A stretch of DNA of 54,758 bases. Source: Candidatus Rifleibacteriota bacterium (GTDB lineage Bacteria > Riflebacteria > Ozemobacteria > Ozemobacterales > Ozemobacteraceae). Location of the stretch: the NCBI GenBank assembly GCA_029560455.1, contig JAKQKW010000380.1:1-54758 (forward strand). Reading direction: 5' to 3'. This document shows, in pieces, positions 32,413-40,533 of this stretch. Positions within the stretch are counted from its first letter, which is position 1, and each line of letters begins with the position of its first letter. The position numbers and the translations under genes are program-made. The notes below the pieces were generated by a model. It searched no databases, was not told the origin of the DNA, and worked only from the letters and a program-made list of their open reading frames with translations.

Positions 32413-34543
32413 TGAAAATTTCCTCCTGGGCTCTGGTAATATCGTTGTGTGTCTGCAGGGCTTTTTCGAGCTTGTTGCCGAGAGTCTTGAACTTGCGCTT
32501 CATGGCATCCTGGTTCGGTGACATCGTGACAATATCGATGATGATCTGTTCAAGAGTGCGTTTGGAGTGCATATTGCCGAGAATCATTTCGAGTTCGCCG
32601 ATTATCAGTCTGAAGAGATTGATCTTCTTGTCGAGAAGCTCAAGAACGTATGACTCAATTGTGTCGCGGGCGCTGAGATTGATGATATGAACGTCATCGT
32701 TCTGGCCAAGGCGGTGAATACGACCTATGCGCTGTTCGATTCTCATCGGATTCCAGGGCAGGTCGAAGTTTATCAGAACCTTGCAGAACTGAAGGTTGCG
32801 GCCTTCACCGCCCGACTCGGTCGAAACGAGAATCTGTTTGTCGCGGCGGAATTCTTCGATGCAGCGGTCTTTATCGACCTGTGACATCTGACCATTGAAA
32901 ACAGCTACAGAATAACCTTCGTCTTCGAGCATCTTCACGATATAATCCTGGGTGCCACGGAACTGTGTGAAGATAATTACCTTTTCATTCAGGCTTTTGA
33001 CGATTTCCATCATGACCTGGCCCTTTTTCGAATGTTTAACATTGCGGGCCATATCGAGCAGGCGTTTGAGAGAATGATCGAAGTCATCCTTGTAGAAGTT
33101 GCTGGCAATCATCTTGTCGAGAGCTTTGGCCAGAGCGTGGGTTGAGCTGCCCATAAGTTTCTGCAGCAGAATCAGGGTGAGGCGGTTGATACCGCGCGGA
33201 TTCTTGTGAGTCGGCAGGGTAAAATATCTTTTGCGGATAAAATCGGTAAGTTCGCGATAAAGTTCGGCTTCATCGGGGTTGAGATCGACCGCATGGGTAT
33301 GAACGAAGCGCTGCGGAAACTTGATCAGGGTGTCGGCACGGCGATGTCTGATCATGATGTCAGAAAGCATTTCGCGCAGTCTGGTCGAGTTTTTCGGCAG
33401 GCGCTTGTCGCGTTCGGCAAGAAATTCATCTTTGAATTTCTGAACGGTCGAGAGGTGACCTGGCTTGAGAATCGAAATCAGGTTGAACAGTTCGATCATA
33501 TCGTTCTGAATCGGCGTAGCGGTGAGCATCAGCAGATACTTGGTATTGATCGAGTTCACGAATTTCCAGTTTTTGGTCTTCTTATTCTTGAGTTTATGGG
33601 CTTCGTCAACGATCAGCAGATCGTATTTGATCTTCTGAACGGTGCTCTGGTTCTTCTGGCTTTTGGCGGTATCGAGCGAAGCGATGACCAGGTTGCTGTC
33701 TTCCCAGTCGTTGATTTCGAGATGGTTTTTGAAGGAAAGATCGAACTTGGTTTTGAGTTCCTGCTGCCACTGAGTAATCAGCGATGCCGGGGTAAGAATG
33801 AGAACTTTCTTGGCCATGCCGCGCAGCAGATATTCTTTGAGAATCAGGCCGGCTTCGATGGTTTTACCGAGACCGACTTCGTCAGCGAGAAGAGCGCGGC
33901 CGTTGAGCTTATCCATGACCATGCGGGCAGTCTGTACCTGATGAAAATAGGTGCTCACGCCGAAGCAGGTTTTAAGAGACAGCAGCTCTTCTGAGCAGAT
34001 GCCGGCGGCAAGTTCTTCGCCAAGCTGTATCAGGCTGGTTTCGCGGAAAGGCGAGAATTCACCCTTAACGATGCGGCGCAGAACTTCCAGATTGTGGTCA
34101 CTGTATGAGATCGCGGCATTTGCCTGAGAGGCGATGCGCAGCTCGACTTTTTCGCCGGCATCGACTGGTGTTTTAACGCCAGCACCGTTCATCAGTTTGA
34201 GACGATAGGTGCGATTGGCAAGATCGATCATTTCAATGGCAACGGTGTCACCTTCGTTTACCTTTTTCTTTTCCCACCATTCGTTGAAAGTCAGGCAAAC
34301 CATGTAGCCGCGCATTTTGTGATAGATGGCAGAATGGGTTACTTCGTCGTCATCGATAAAAGTTACCGAGCAAAGATCTTCATTGAAAGGAAACAGCTCT
34401 TTCATCTGAGGGTTCAGGAAAAGATAACCCTGCTGGAAGGCTTTGCCCTTGATCTGAAAGGTGAAGCTCAGCTCATTGCGTGACTCGACCTTAATGAGGG
34501 GGGCTTTTTCGGCTCTGGTTCTGGTAAGTGAATTGGTCATCAT
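32402..34543 (-). CDS. SNF2/RapA-type helicase-like ATPase
   Basis: The product has 713 residues. The start is one of two tandem ATGs (34543 or 34540) with GGGAGA upstream. Residues about 1-145 form an N-terminal beta-rich domain I do not recognise. The SNF2 motor follows: motif I ADEVGLGKTIEAGLI, motif II VDEAHKLKN, motif III LTATPIQND, and the second RecA lobe with VSTESGGEGRNLQ and QRIGRIHRLGQ. Such enzymes move along double-stranded DNA or strip RNA polymerase (RapA) and are also common in phage-defence loci. Overlap with an unknown coiled-coil partner points to a complex. It follows the LysM gene by 15 nt. Confidence 0.87.
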   Translation of the reverse strand: MMTNSLTRTRAEKAPLIKVESRNELSFTFQIKGKAFQQGYLFLNPQMKELFPFNEDLCSVTFIDDDEVTHSAIYHKMRGYMVCLTFNEWWEKKKVNEGDTVAIEMIDLANRTYRLKLMNGAGVKTPVDAGEKVELRIASQANAAISYSDHNLEVLRRIVKGEFSPFRETSLIQLGEELAAGICSEELLSLKTCFGVSTYFHQVQTARMVMDKLNGRALLADEVGLGKTIEAGLILKEYLLRGMAKKVLILTPASLITQWQQELKTKFDLSFKNHLEINDWEDSNLVIASLDTAKSQKNQSTVQKIKYDLLIVDEAHKLKNKKTKNWKFVNSINTKYLLMLTATPIQNDMIELFNLISILKPGHLSTVQKFKDEFLAERDKRLPKNSTRLREMLSDIMIRHRRADTLIKFPQRFVHTHAVDLNPDEAELYRELTDFIRKRYFTLPTHKNPRGINRLTLILLQKLMGSSTHALAKALDKMIASNFYKDDFDHSLKRLLDMARNVKHSKKGQVMMEIVKSLNEKVIIFTQFRGTQDYIVKMLEDEGYSVAVFNGQMSQVDKDRCIEEFRRDKQILVSTESGGEGRNLQFCKVLINFDLPWNPMRIEQRIGRIHRLGQNDDVHIINLSARDTIESYVLELLDKKINLFRLIIGELEMILGNMHSKRTLEQIIIDIVTMSPNQDAMKRKFKTLGNKLEKALQTHNDITRAQEEIFNGE

Positions 34544-34558
34544 CAGGCTTTATCTCCC

Positions 34559-35653
34559 TCAGCTGTTTGATTTCCCTGATTTATTCAGGGGTCTGACGTC
34601 TACAATGATTTCTTCGCCGACTTTAACAGAAGAGGCCTTCTCGATAAAGTTCAGATCAGCAATGGCTCTTTCTTTCGAAGCGCTGCCATAATATTTTTCG
34701 GCTACCGATTTGAGCGAATCACCCTCTTTTATTACGTAAATGATAAGTTCCTCATCGATAGTTCTGAGCTTCTTGAATTCAGACAGATCGATATTTCTGG
34801 GCCGTTCAACCGGGGCTTCTTCAACCACCGGAGCAGTCGCAACTTTGGTTTCCTTAACTTCAGGTTTTTTCTCGGTTTTGGCAACCTTTTCAGCTTTTTC
34901 GAGCTTTTCAGTTTTTTCGGGCTTAACTGCCTTCAGTGTTTTTTCGGTCTTTTCGGTCTTTTCGGTCTTTTCAGCCTTCGCAACCACTTTTTCAACCGGG
35001 GCTTTTGCGGTTTCTTTCACGGCAGAGACAGATGCGGTTTTAACCGAAACTGGTGTGACAGTGGACTGTTTAACAGAAACAGCTTTCCCCTGTTTCATGT
35101 TCATGGCAGCCTTTTCGAGTTCTGCAGCCTTTCTGGCAGTTTTCTCATTTTCAAACGGCACTTCACGTGGAGGTTGAATCATCGAAGGATCCATGGGGGC
35201 CTCGGTGTAGAGTGTAGTGATTTTATTATCTCCGTCAGTAAGCACACCCTGAAGGAAAGAATACCTGTCTGACCAGATCATGTTGCCATTGATCTTGCTG
35301 AAAACCCTGAACTGACCGCTGGTTTTGTCGGTCTTGCTGACCGGAACTGCCATGCGGAAAGTTTTGAGACCACCAGCAGTGATGGTTTCTTTCGGATTCA
35401 AAACAAAGGTTTTCTTTTTGCCGGCATTTTCGATCTCGACCCCAACCTGGTAGCTGCCAGAGTTGATGGCGCTGTTGCCCGAGTTAAAAACATGGGCAAG
35501 CACAAGACCTTTGCCAGGGGCAAGTTCTTTACCGGCGGTCTTTTCCGGGAGTTTCTCGATAAAGAAACCCCTGACGAGTGGTTCAGCCGGAAGAGTGGTT
35601 AGATTCAGCAGAAACAGGGAAAGTAGTCCTGCGGATCTTACAGTTTGCCTCAT
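34559..35653 (-). CDS. Exported LysM protein with Lys/Thr/Glu repeat linker
   Basis: The product has 364 residues from ATG 35653 (AAGGAG site); an upstream ATG nine codons earlier is less likely. A signal peptide covers about 1-24. Residues about 28-135 look like a beta-sandwich similar to adhesion-type repeats (GKGLVLAHVFNSGNSAINSG). A long charged linker (about 190-285) contains repeated KTE units. A LysM domain for peptidoglycan (about 308-358: IYVIKEGDSLKSVAEKYYG) ends the protein. It probably bridges the wall and another envelope layer. Operon partner of the SNF2 gene by spacing, though the functional link is not obvious. Confidence 0.8.
   Translation of the reverse strand: MRQTVRSAGLLSLFLLNLTTLPAEPLVRGFFIEKLPEKTAGKELAPGKGLVLAHVFNSGNSAINSGSYQVGVEIENAGKKKTFVLNPKETITAGGLKTFRMAVPVSKTDKTSGQFRVFSKINGNMIWSDRYSFLQGVLTDGDNKITTLYTEAPMDPSMIQPPREVPFENEKTARKAAELEKAAMNMKQGKAVSVKQSTVTPVSVKTASVSAVKETAKAPVEKVVAKAEKTEKTEKTEKTLKAVKPEKTEKLEKAEKVAKTEKKPEVKETKVATAPVVEEAPVERPRNIDLSEFKKLRTIDEELIIYVIKEGDSLKSVAEKYYGSASKERAIADLNFIEKASSVKVGEEIIVDVRPLNKSGKSNS
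34941..34976. repeat. Four tandem 9-nt units inside the LysM gene
   Basis: Three exact copies of TTTTCGGTC (34941-34967) plus one variant (34968-34976) encode the repeated KTE tripeptide on the minus strand. The tract could change length by slippage without breaking the frame. Confidence 0.75.
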
Positions 35654-35765
35654 TTTTGTGTGCTCCTTAAGTTCTTTCAATTCTCTGTGAACAATATCGG
35701 CAATCTGCAGACAAGTTCTTACCTACAAAAAAAAGAACTTTTGGAGTTTTTTTCGGGTGGACGCT

Positions 35766-36296
35766 TCAGTGGTTGGAAAAATAACCTGAAGTTGAGCTGG
35801 AAGCCGCGAAGACAAATGGCATTTTCGAGTTGCATTGAATATTTGAAAACTGTGAAAACGAATCGGAGTCTTCTGTGGTAGATACTTCTGATCTGGGAGC
35901 GGCAAAGGGGTTCTTTCCGGGGATAAAAGGATTGGAAGCCCTTTTAAAAGCTCCGTCAATGAGCTCATCTTTCAGTTCAGGAATTACCATCGAACTTTCC
36001 GCCGGCAACTGCTGACCGGCTGGTATGGCGGCCACAGCAGCAGGATCTTTGATGGCTCCCTGCAGGCGGCGGATAATTTCGCGCATTTCAAGATTCAGAC
36101 GCTTTTCTTCTTCGAGCTGCCTGGAAATGGAATCTCTATCAATGGGAGAGACAGCTTCAGATGAGGTCTGAGTAACTCGCGTCTTATCTTTCGAATCTGT
36201 CTGACCAAGGTAATTGAACAGAATGATTATCGCCACCAGGCAATAACCACCCGCAATAAAAAGGTTCGAAGTTCTTTTGTCCGACTTAACAGGCAT
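35766..36296 (-). CDS. Single-span membrane protein, Ser/Pro-rich tail
   Basis: The product has 176 residues. Residues about 11-28 are a membrane helix after a basic start (MPVKSDKRTSNLFIAGGYCL), followed by a short coiled region (DSISRQLEEEKRLNLEMREIIRRLQ) and a low-complexity tail with NPFIPGKNPFAAP. The layout (inner-membrane anchor, helix, proline-rich end) is loosely like pilus-assembly accessory proteins such as PilP, but I see no firm family match. It lies back to back with the pilin operon at 36633 and upstream of the LysM gene. Confidence 0.55.
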   Translation of the reverse strand: MPVKSDKRTSNLFIAGGYCLVAIIILFNYLGQTDSKDKTRVTQTSSEAVSPIDRDSISRQLEEEKRLNLEMREIIRRLQGAIKDPAAVAAIPAGQQLPAESSMVIPELKDELIDGAFKRASNPFIPGKNPFAAPRSEVSTTEDSDSFSQFSNIQCNSKMPFVFAASSSTSGYFSNH

Positions 36297-36632
36297 AAAA
36301 AAAGTTTATCATAAAAAATACTGTCAATGGCAGGCAAAAAAAAATAAAACTTTTTGATTTTTGCACGGTATTCAGTGAAATAGTTCTGGAAATCTGCTTC
36401 TTCAAGAGAGCAACAAAACATTGAGGTTATGATACAAGGGAGGGCAAAGTTCACCCTGGTGCGATAGATTTGTCTACCATTTCTGTTCAGTCAGGAAGTT
36501 CATCGATAACAGTCTGTCTGGTGTAGAGAAGATCAGGTAATGGGTCATCGTCCCATAGATATGGTAAAGAAAAACCCCATACTGAGTATGCCCCATAACA
36601 AAACTAAAAAAGTGTTATAATCGATTATAGAG
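36297..36632. other. Divergent intergenic region
   Basis: This 336-bp AT-rich stretch separates the minus-strand membrane protein gene from the plus-strand pilin operon. It holds the pilin promoter (36613-36621). A minus-strand TTGACA with a poorly spaced TATGAT is not convincing. Short frames here (for example 36227-36454 minus) look random. I see no RNA gene. Confidence 0.5.
36613..36621 (+). promoter_or_regulatory. Extended -10 promoter of pilin operon
   Basis: TGTTATAAT (perfect -10 at 36616-36621 with TG one base before it) ends 11 nt before ATG 36633. No good -35 is present, as is usual for extended -10 promoters or activator-dependent ones. The leader would be about 5 nt. Confidence 0.6.
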
Positions 36633-37214
36633 ATGAAAAAGTTTTTGCACTGTACCGTTAAATGTCCTTGCATTGGCAATAGACGTAACGCCTTCACTCT
36701 TGCCGAGGTTCTCGTAGTGGTAGGCATAGCGTCCCTTTTTTCTTTTCTGGTTTTTCGCTTTTACTTTCAGGCCAATCGCTCTCAAACCTTGCTGCTCGAT
36801 GGCCTGCAAATGCAGACTGCAGTTGTAACAGGCGTTAACAAAGTTCTGCGCGAAGTGCGGAATGGGCGTGGTTTTCTTGTTCCTTCTTTAAATGAAAAAT
36901 CAACGATACTTGCCTTCTCAGACTTTGAGAATAATGTCGTTTCGGTCTTTCCGCTAAAAAATGCCCAGATGACCAAAGAAGAGGGTGAGGACATCTATGA
37001 TGTTTACTGCTACAAAACCGATGCAAAATCATATTCGGGTGGGAGCTCACATAACAGTAAAAACCTCAGACATCTCTGCTCGCACGTTAAAGATATCAGC
37101 TTTCAACTGGCGAATTCGAATTCAGTAACGATCTCTTTCACCTTCATGAAGGGTGGAAAAGTCTTTCAGACCATTTCCGAAGGTCCTCTGATGAATTCCG
37201 GAGACGTATTATGA
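36633..37214 (+). CDS. Type IV pilin-like protein (prepilin leader)
   Basis: The product has 193 residues. A leader of about 20 residues (MKKFLHC...NRRNA) ends at the prepilin motif A/FTLAEVLVVVG, with Ala in place of the usual Gly at the cleavage site and Glu at +5. The hydrophobic helix continues to about 42. The rest is a beta-rich globular part with several Cys, like minor pilins of the GspH/FimT or GspJ type. It is first of three genes; the second starts in an ATGA overlap. Processing by a prepilin peptidase and assembly in the envelope are expected. Confidence 0.78.
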   Translation: MKKFLHCTVKCPCIGNRRNAFTLAEVLVVVGIASLFSFLVFRFYFQANRSQTLLLDGLQMQTAVVTGVNKVLREVRNGRGFLVPSLNEKSTILAFSDFENNVVSVFPLKNAQMTKEEGEDIYDVYCYKTDAKSYSGGSSHNSKNLRHLCSHVKDISFQLANSNSVTISFTFMKGGKVFQTISEGPLMNSGDVL

Positions 37215-39016
37215 AAAAGCGCAGCGGTCTGACTCTTCTTGAATTAACGATCGGCATGTTCCTGATTGCCGGTGCTGCGGTAATTTATCTTCAGTCAATG
37301 CAGTCATCGAAAAAGAAAAACGAATTTTACTCAGAGCACTTCATTGCCTCGATAATGGCGGCAAAAGTAGTTGAAGCCTGCTTTCAGGAAACCGAGATAA
37401 ATCCATACGGCATAGAGGCCCTGGGCCTGGCCGACGAGAACGGCAAACCCTTCAAGTTTTCGACAATGGTCACAGAAGGACAGACCACTTTTTTCAAACA
37501 GCCCGAAATCAACAAGGAAACAACTCCGTTTCTATACAATATGTTTCAGAAGGATTTCATGCTGAACATAACGACTGATGAATCAAGCAGCCGGCATTTT
37601 ACGCTCAATACCGCCTTTAAATGGAAAGCCAACACCGGGCCGGGCAGTTTTAACTATCTCTGCCGTTTTCCGGGTTTTTCACCCAAAAAAGAAATCATAA
37701 CCACCTTTGCTTTTCCAGAGGACAAGCTTGAAAAGAAAGTGGTTGAACGCATTTTTGAAGAAAAAAACAAAAACCTCGGCGCAATAGTAAGCTCTCCTGC
37801 CGCCCGCGAGGTTTCTCTCGCCACCGGCCGCATTTACTTTACCTGCGCCGGCATGCTGTCAGCCGCCCAGTTCAAAACGGCCATGGAAAAAGCGGAAACC
37901 ATTGGCGGCGAACCGCACGCGCCAACTTCTGCAAAATTTTTCGAAGGTACAGAGCATTATTTTAATATCGCTCGCGACGTTCTTGATGTGATGGTCTATC
38001 TGCAGCCACACATAGAGACCATTAACAAAGATATTAAAACGATCGAATCGATGAACCTGCGCAATCGTTCGCGTCTTGAGAAGTACATCGTCAATGCCAC
38101 AATGGGTCTGGATGAAATCAAAAAACTTTTTCTCGTCTGTGTACACGAAGCGGCAAGTCGTTACCGTGCCATGCTCAATGCCTATTCTGACAATCGTCAG
38201 CAACGGGCCCTGATTCAGAGATGCCTCGACATGCACCGACTGATGTTTGTGGCCAGAGAATTCGGCGAAGGCACTTTCAGCAGCAGCGATGCCAACACAA
38301 CCATAAAAAGCGAGTATTATGAATTTCTCGCCGACCTTGAAAAATACTTTTCAGATAAAGACCAGACTCTCGCAAGACTTGCCGCCCAGGAAAAAAAATT
38401 CGCCCAGAGTGACCTGCTGAAAAAACGTTATTACGCCTGCGACCTGGTCTACAAAATTTTTGCGACGCTCGCCACTCTTAAAACCAAACTTCCAGAAGTC
38501 GACCCCGGCACCCTTGACCCCAGAAGCGATGTAATCGGCAAGCCAATGGGTGACGGCACGCGCAGCGGCGCTCTGACATGGGCTCGCGACCAGCTTAACG
38601 GCGGTACTGGCGAAGGTTTGAACACCAATAATGGCATGAAAACCAGGGACGACGTTTCGGCCTGGAACAACTGGTGTCTTGCATTTGTGGCGACTGCTTA
38701 CGGGCGCCGACTGAATGAGCTCAAAGAACTTTCGGCCATCACCAGCTACGAAAATTTCAACCGGGCCGGCAAGATTAAAACTGACAAAAAACCGCCGGCC
38801 GGCGCGATTATGTACACCGGCCCAGTTCCAGGGAATCCTCACGGCCACATCTTCATTGCCACAGGCAAATTCAAAAACAAAGATCCGATTATCATTACCA
38901 CAGGTGGACCAGGGCTTGACGGCCTCCACGAAATGCCACTTTCTCAGCTTCTTGCCTGGGCCGGGGGCAAATACCTTGGCTGGACGCTCCCAAAAGACGC
39001 AAAGCAGGAGAATTGA
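37211..39016 (+). CDS. Prepilin-leader protein fused to CHAP/NlpC-like hydrolase domain
   Basis: The product has 601 residues. The N-terminus MKKRSG/LTLLELTIGMF is a class III prepilin site (Gly6, Glu at +5), then a hydrophobic helix to about 28. A long, largely helical region (about 60-450) is not recognised. The C-terminal 130 residues look like an NlpC/P60 or CHAP peptidase: Cys489 in WNNWCLAFVA and His544/His546 in NPHGHIFIATG. If right, a peptidoglycan amidase or endopeptidase is displayed on, or assembled with, a pilus-like fibre. It is coupled by ATGA to the preceding pilin gene, and the next gene follows after 1 nt. Confidence 0.75.
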   Translation: MKKRSGLTLLELTIGMFLIAGAAVIYLQSMQSSKKKNEFYSEHFIASIMAAKVVEACFQETEINPYGIEALGLADENGKPFKFSTMVTEGQTTFFKQPEINKETTPFLYNMFQKDFMLNITTDESSSRHFTLNTAFKWKANTGPGSFNYLCRFPGFSPKKEIITTFAFPEDKLEKKVVERIFEEKNKNLGAIVSSPAAREVSLATGRIYFTCAGMLSAAQFKTAMEKAETIGGEPHAPTSAKFFEGTEHYFNIARDVLDVMVYLQPHIETINKDIKTIESMNLRNRSRLEKYIVNATMGLDEIKKLFLVCVHEAASRYRAMLNAYSDNRQQRALIQRCLDMHRLMFVAREFGEGTFSSSDANTTIKSEYYEFLADLEKYFSDKDQTLARLAAQEKKFAQSDLLKKRYYACDLVYKIFATLATLKTKLPEVDPGTLDPRSDVIGKPMGDGTRSGALTWARDQLNGGTGEGLNTNNGMKTRDDVSAWNNWCLAFVATAYGRRLNELKELSAITSYENFNRAGKIKTDKKPPAGAIMYTGPVPGNPHGHIFIATGKFKNKDPIIITTGGPGLDGLHEMPLSQLLAWAGGKYLGWTLPKDAKQEN

Positions 39017-39017
39017 A

Positions 39018-40016
39018 ATGCAGAAAAACACCGCGGGTTACGTGTTTCCGCTGATTCTTCTGGCGACGCTGTCAATTTCGTTTTTTATCATAACCCTTGT
39101 ACAGCTGCAGTCATCGCACCACAACCAGCTGCAGCACCTCAACAGCTACCAGCAGGCCCTGAATGTCGCCTATTCGGTTAACGTCGACGTAACCGGGCAG
39201 ATTCGTGAAAAACAGTGGGTCAACCGTTTTTTCAAGGGCAAACCGTTTATTAAAACCGGTCAGACACTTTTTGGCACCACATACGATATGGCAGTCGAAG
39301 ACCACGAGCCCGCCAAGTACACCTTCAACGTCAAAATCCGCACCACCATTGGCGATAAACGTAATCTCTTTTACTGGCGCCAGAGATATGTTCCGAACAT
39401 GCTCGACTTTACCAGGGTGGTTTTCCCGGTCTTTTTCGGCGAGTTCCCACCCGAAATGTTCGAACCGGCCAAAAAGGCCGAGATCGACAAACTTGTCGAC
39501 CAGTCACTTAAAAATGCTGCCGACAACCAGAGCAATCTCGATGAAATAATAAAACGCGTCGCGCAGAAAAACACACCTGAAGACATTCTCAAAGAGCTTG
39601 GTGCACTGCCACCCGGCAAATCTGCCGGTGACCTCAAAGATGCCGCCAAACCCAGACCAGTAGTTGCCAAAGTGCCGACCAAACCGTCTACTGCTGCCAA
39701 ACCAAAAATCAGTGAAATCAATGAAGAGATAAAAAGCTATATTGACCCGATCGAGACCACGAATTACCCTGCCACCGGTAAAATAGTCGAAGACTACTGG
39801 AGCGTCATGCTGCGTGACGCTCCATGGGGCAATGTAATCGACAAGATCCCGCCTCTGACTACCGGCCTGAACGTGACCGGTCTGCAGGGTGACTTTTTTG
39901 AAGTCGAATATAATGGTAAAACAGGGTATTCACACATGAATTACGTCTGGATACCCGGGCACACTCCTTCGGGCATCGAACCGCCACGCCCGCCGGGCGC
40001 ACCACCGCCGAAGTGA
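39018..40016 (+). CDS. Pilus-associated membrane protein with C-terminal SH3b domain
   Basis: The product has 332 residues from ATG 39018 (AGGAG site); the longer frame overlaps the previous gene. The N-terminus MQKNTAGYVFPLILLATLSI is a short basic leader and membrane helix like PilX/GspK-type minor pilins, without a clear Glu at +5. A middle helical and Ala/Pro/Lys-rich region (about 140-235) leads to one SH3b domain (about 248-310, VMLRDAPWGNVIDKI...GDFFEVEYNGKTGYSH). It then ends in a Pro-rich tail. The SH3b closely resembles those of the hydrolase at 3537-4769. It likely anchors the complex to the wall. Confidence 0.72.
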   Translation: MQKNTAGYVFPLILLATLSISFFIITLVQLQSSHHNQLQHLNSYQQALNVAYSVNVDVTGQIREKQWVNRFFKGKPFIKTGQTLFGTTYDMAVEDHEPAKYTFNVKIRTTIGDKRNLFYWRQRYVPNMLDFTRVVFPVFFGEFPPEMFEPAKKAEIDKLVDQSLKNAADNQSNLDEIIKRVAQKNTPEDILKELGALPPGKSAGDLKDAAKPRPVVAKVPTKPSTAAKPKISEINEEIKSYIDPIETTNYPATGKIVEDYWSVMLRDAPWGNVIDKIPPLTTGLNVTGLQGDFFEVEYNGKTGYSHMNYVWIPGHTPSGIEPPRPPGAPPPK

Positions 40017-40041
40017 CCCTTAACGGCTTATTATCGCGGCA

Positions 40042-40533
40042 TCAGGGCTGAATTTTTTCCATCAGCACGATTGCCTGACATGCAATCGCCCTGCCCTGCC
40101 CCACTGCATCAAAGCCCTCGTTGGTTCCGGCCTTGATCGATATACAACCAGATTCGATCTGAAGCGCTTCAGACAGAACCGCCAGCATTGCCGGTCGATG
40201 CGGCGCAATCTTTGGGCGTTCACAATGTATCATGCAGTCCAGATTGCCGATTTTATAGCCCTTTTCACGGGTTATTTGCACTACTTTTCTCAGCAAAAGC
40301 AGAGAACTGATATTTTTGAAAGCCGGGTCGGTATCTGGAAAAAGGCCACCGATGTCGCCAAGTGCAAGAGCGCCAAGCATCGCATCCATGATCGCATGTA
40401 TCAGAGCATCGGCATCTGAATGCCCTTTCAAGCCGAGATGGTAAGGAATCTTCACACCACCCAGCCAGAGTTCGCGGCCTTCGACAAGAGCATGAATGTC
40501 GTGCCCCTGACCAATTCTGAATGTATTCATCAT
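40042..40533 (-). CDS. ispF: 2-C-methyl-D-erythritol 2,4-cyclodiphosphate synthase
   Basis: The product has 163 residues; the first or second of two tandem ATGs is the start. It closes CDP-methylerythritol phosphate to the cyclodiphosphate in the non-mevalonate isoprenoid pathway. Metal ligands in GQGHDIHAL, the GHSDADAL motif, DIGGLFPDTD and KAGTNEGFDAVGQGRAI are all present. Its start overlaps the dxr stop (ATGA). Confidence 0.95.
   Translation of the reverse strand: MMNTFRIGQGHDIHALVEGRELWLGGVKIPYHLGLKGHSDADALIHAIMDAMLGALALGDIGGLFPDTDPAFKNISSLLLLRKVVQITREKGYKIGNLDCMIHCERPKIAPHRPAMLAVLSEALQIESGCISIKAGTNEGFDAVGQGRAIACQAIVLMEKIQP

Noticed and set aside
32402..34543. SNF2 helicase as part of a DISARM-type defence locus (DrmD)
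   Set aside because: No DrmA, DrmB, DrmC, methylase or nuclease gene is near; neighbours are envelope proteins.
34941..34976. Short tandem repeats as a CRISPR array
   Set aside because: The units are 9 nt, without spacers, and code for a protein linker; no other regularly spaced repeats were seen.
34740..35177. 145-codon Ser/Phe/Val-rich plus-strand frame opposite the LysM gene
   Set aside because: It is the antisense shadow of the KTE repeat linker; no start signal and repetitive composition.
36227..36454. 75-codon minus-strand frame upstream of the single-span protein
   Set aside because: It overlaps the real gene's start, has no ribosome site and the composition looks like translated AT-rich intergenic DNA.
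38715..39017. In-frame upstream extension of the SH3b pilin-operon gene
   Set aside because: It lies wholly within the hydrolase-pilin gene in another frame; ATG 39018 has AGGAG and a membrane-anchor N-terminus.
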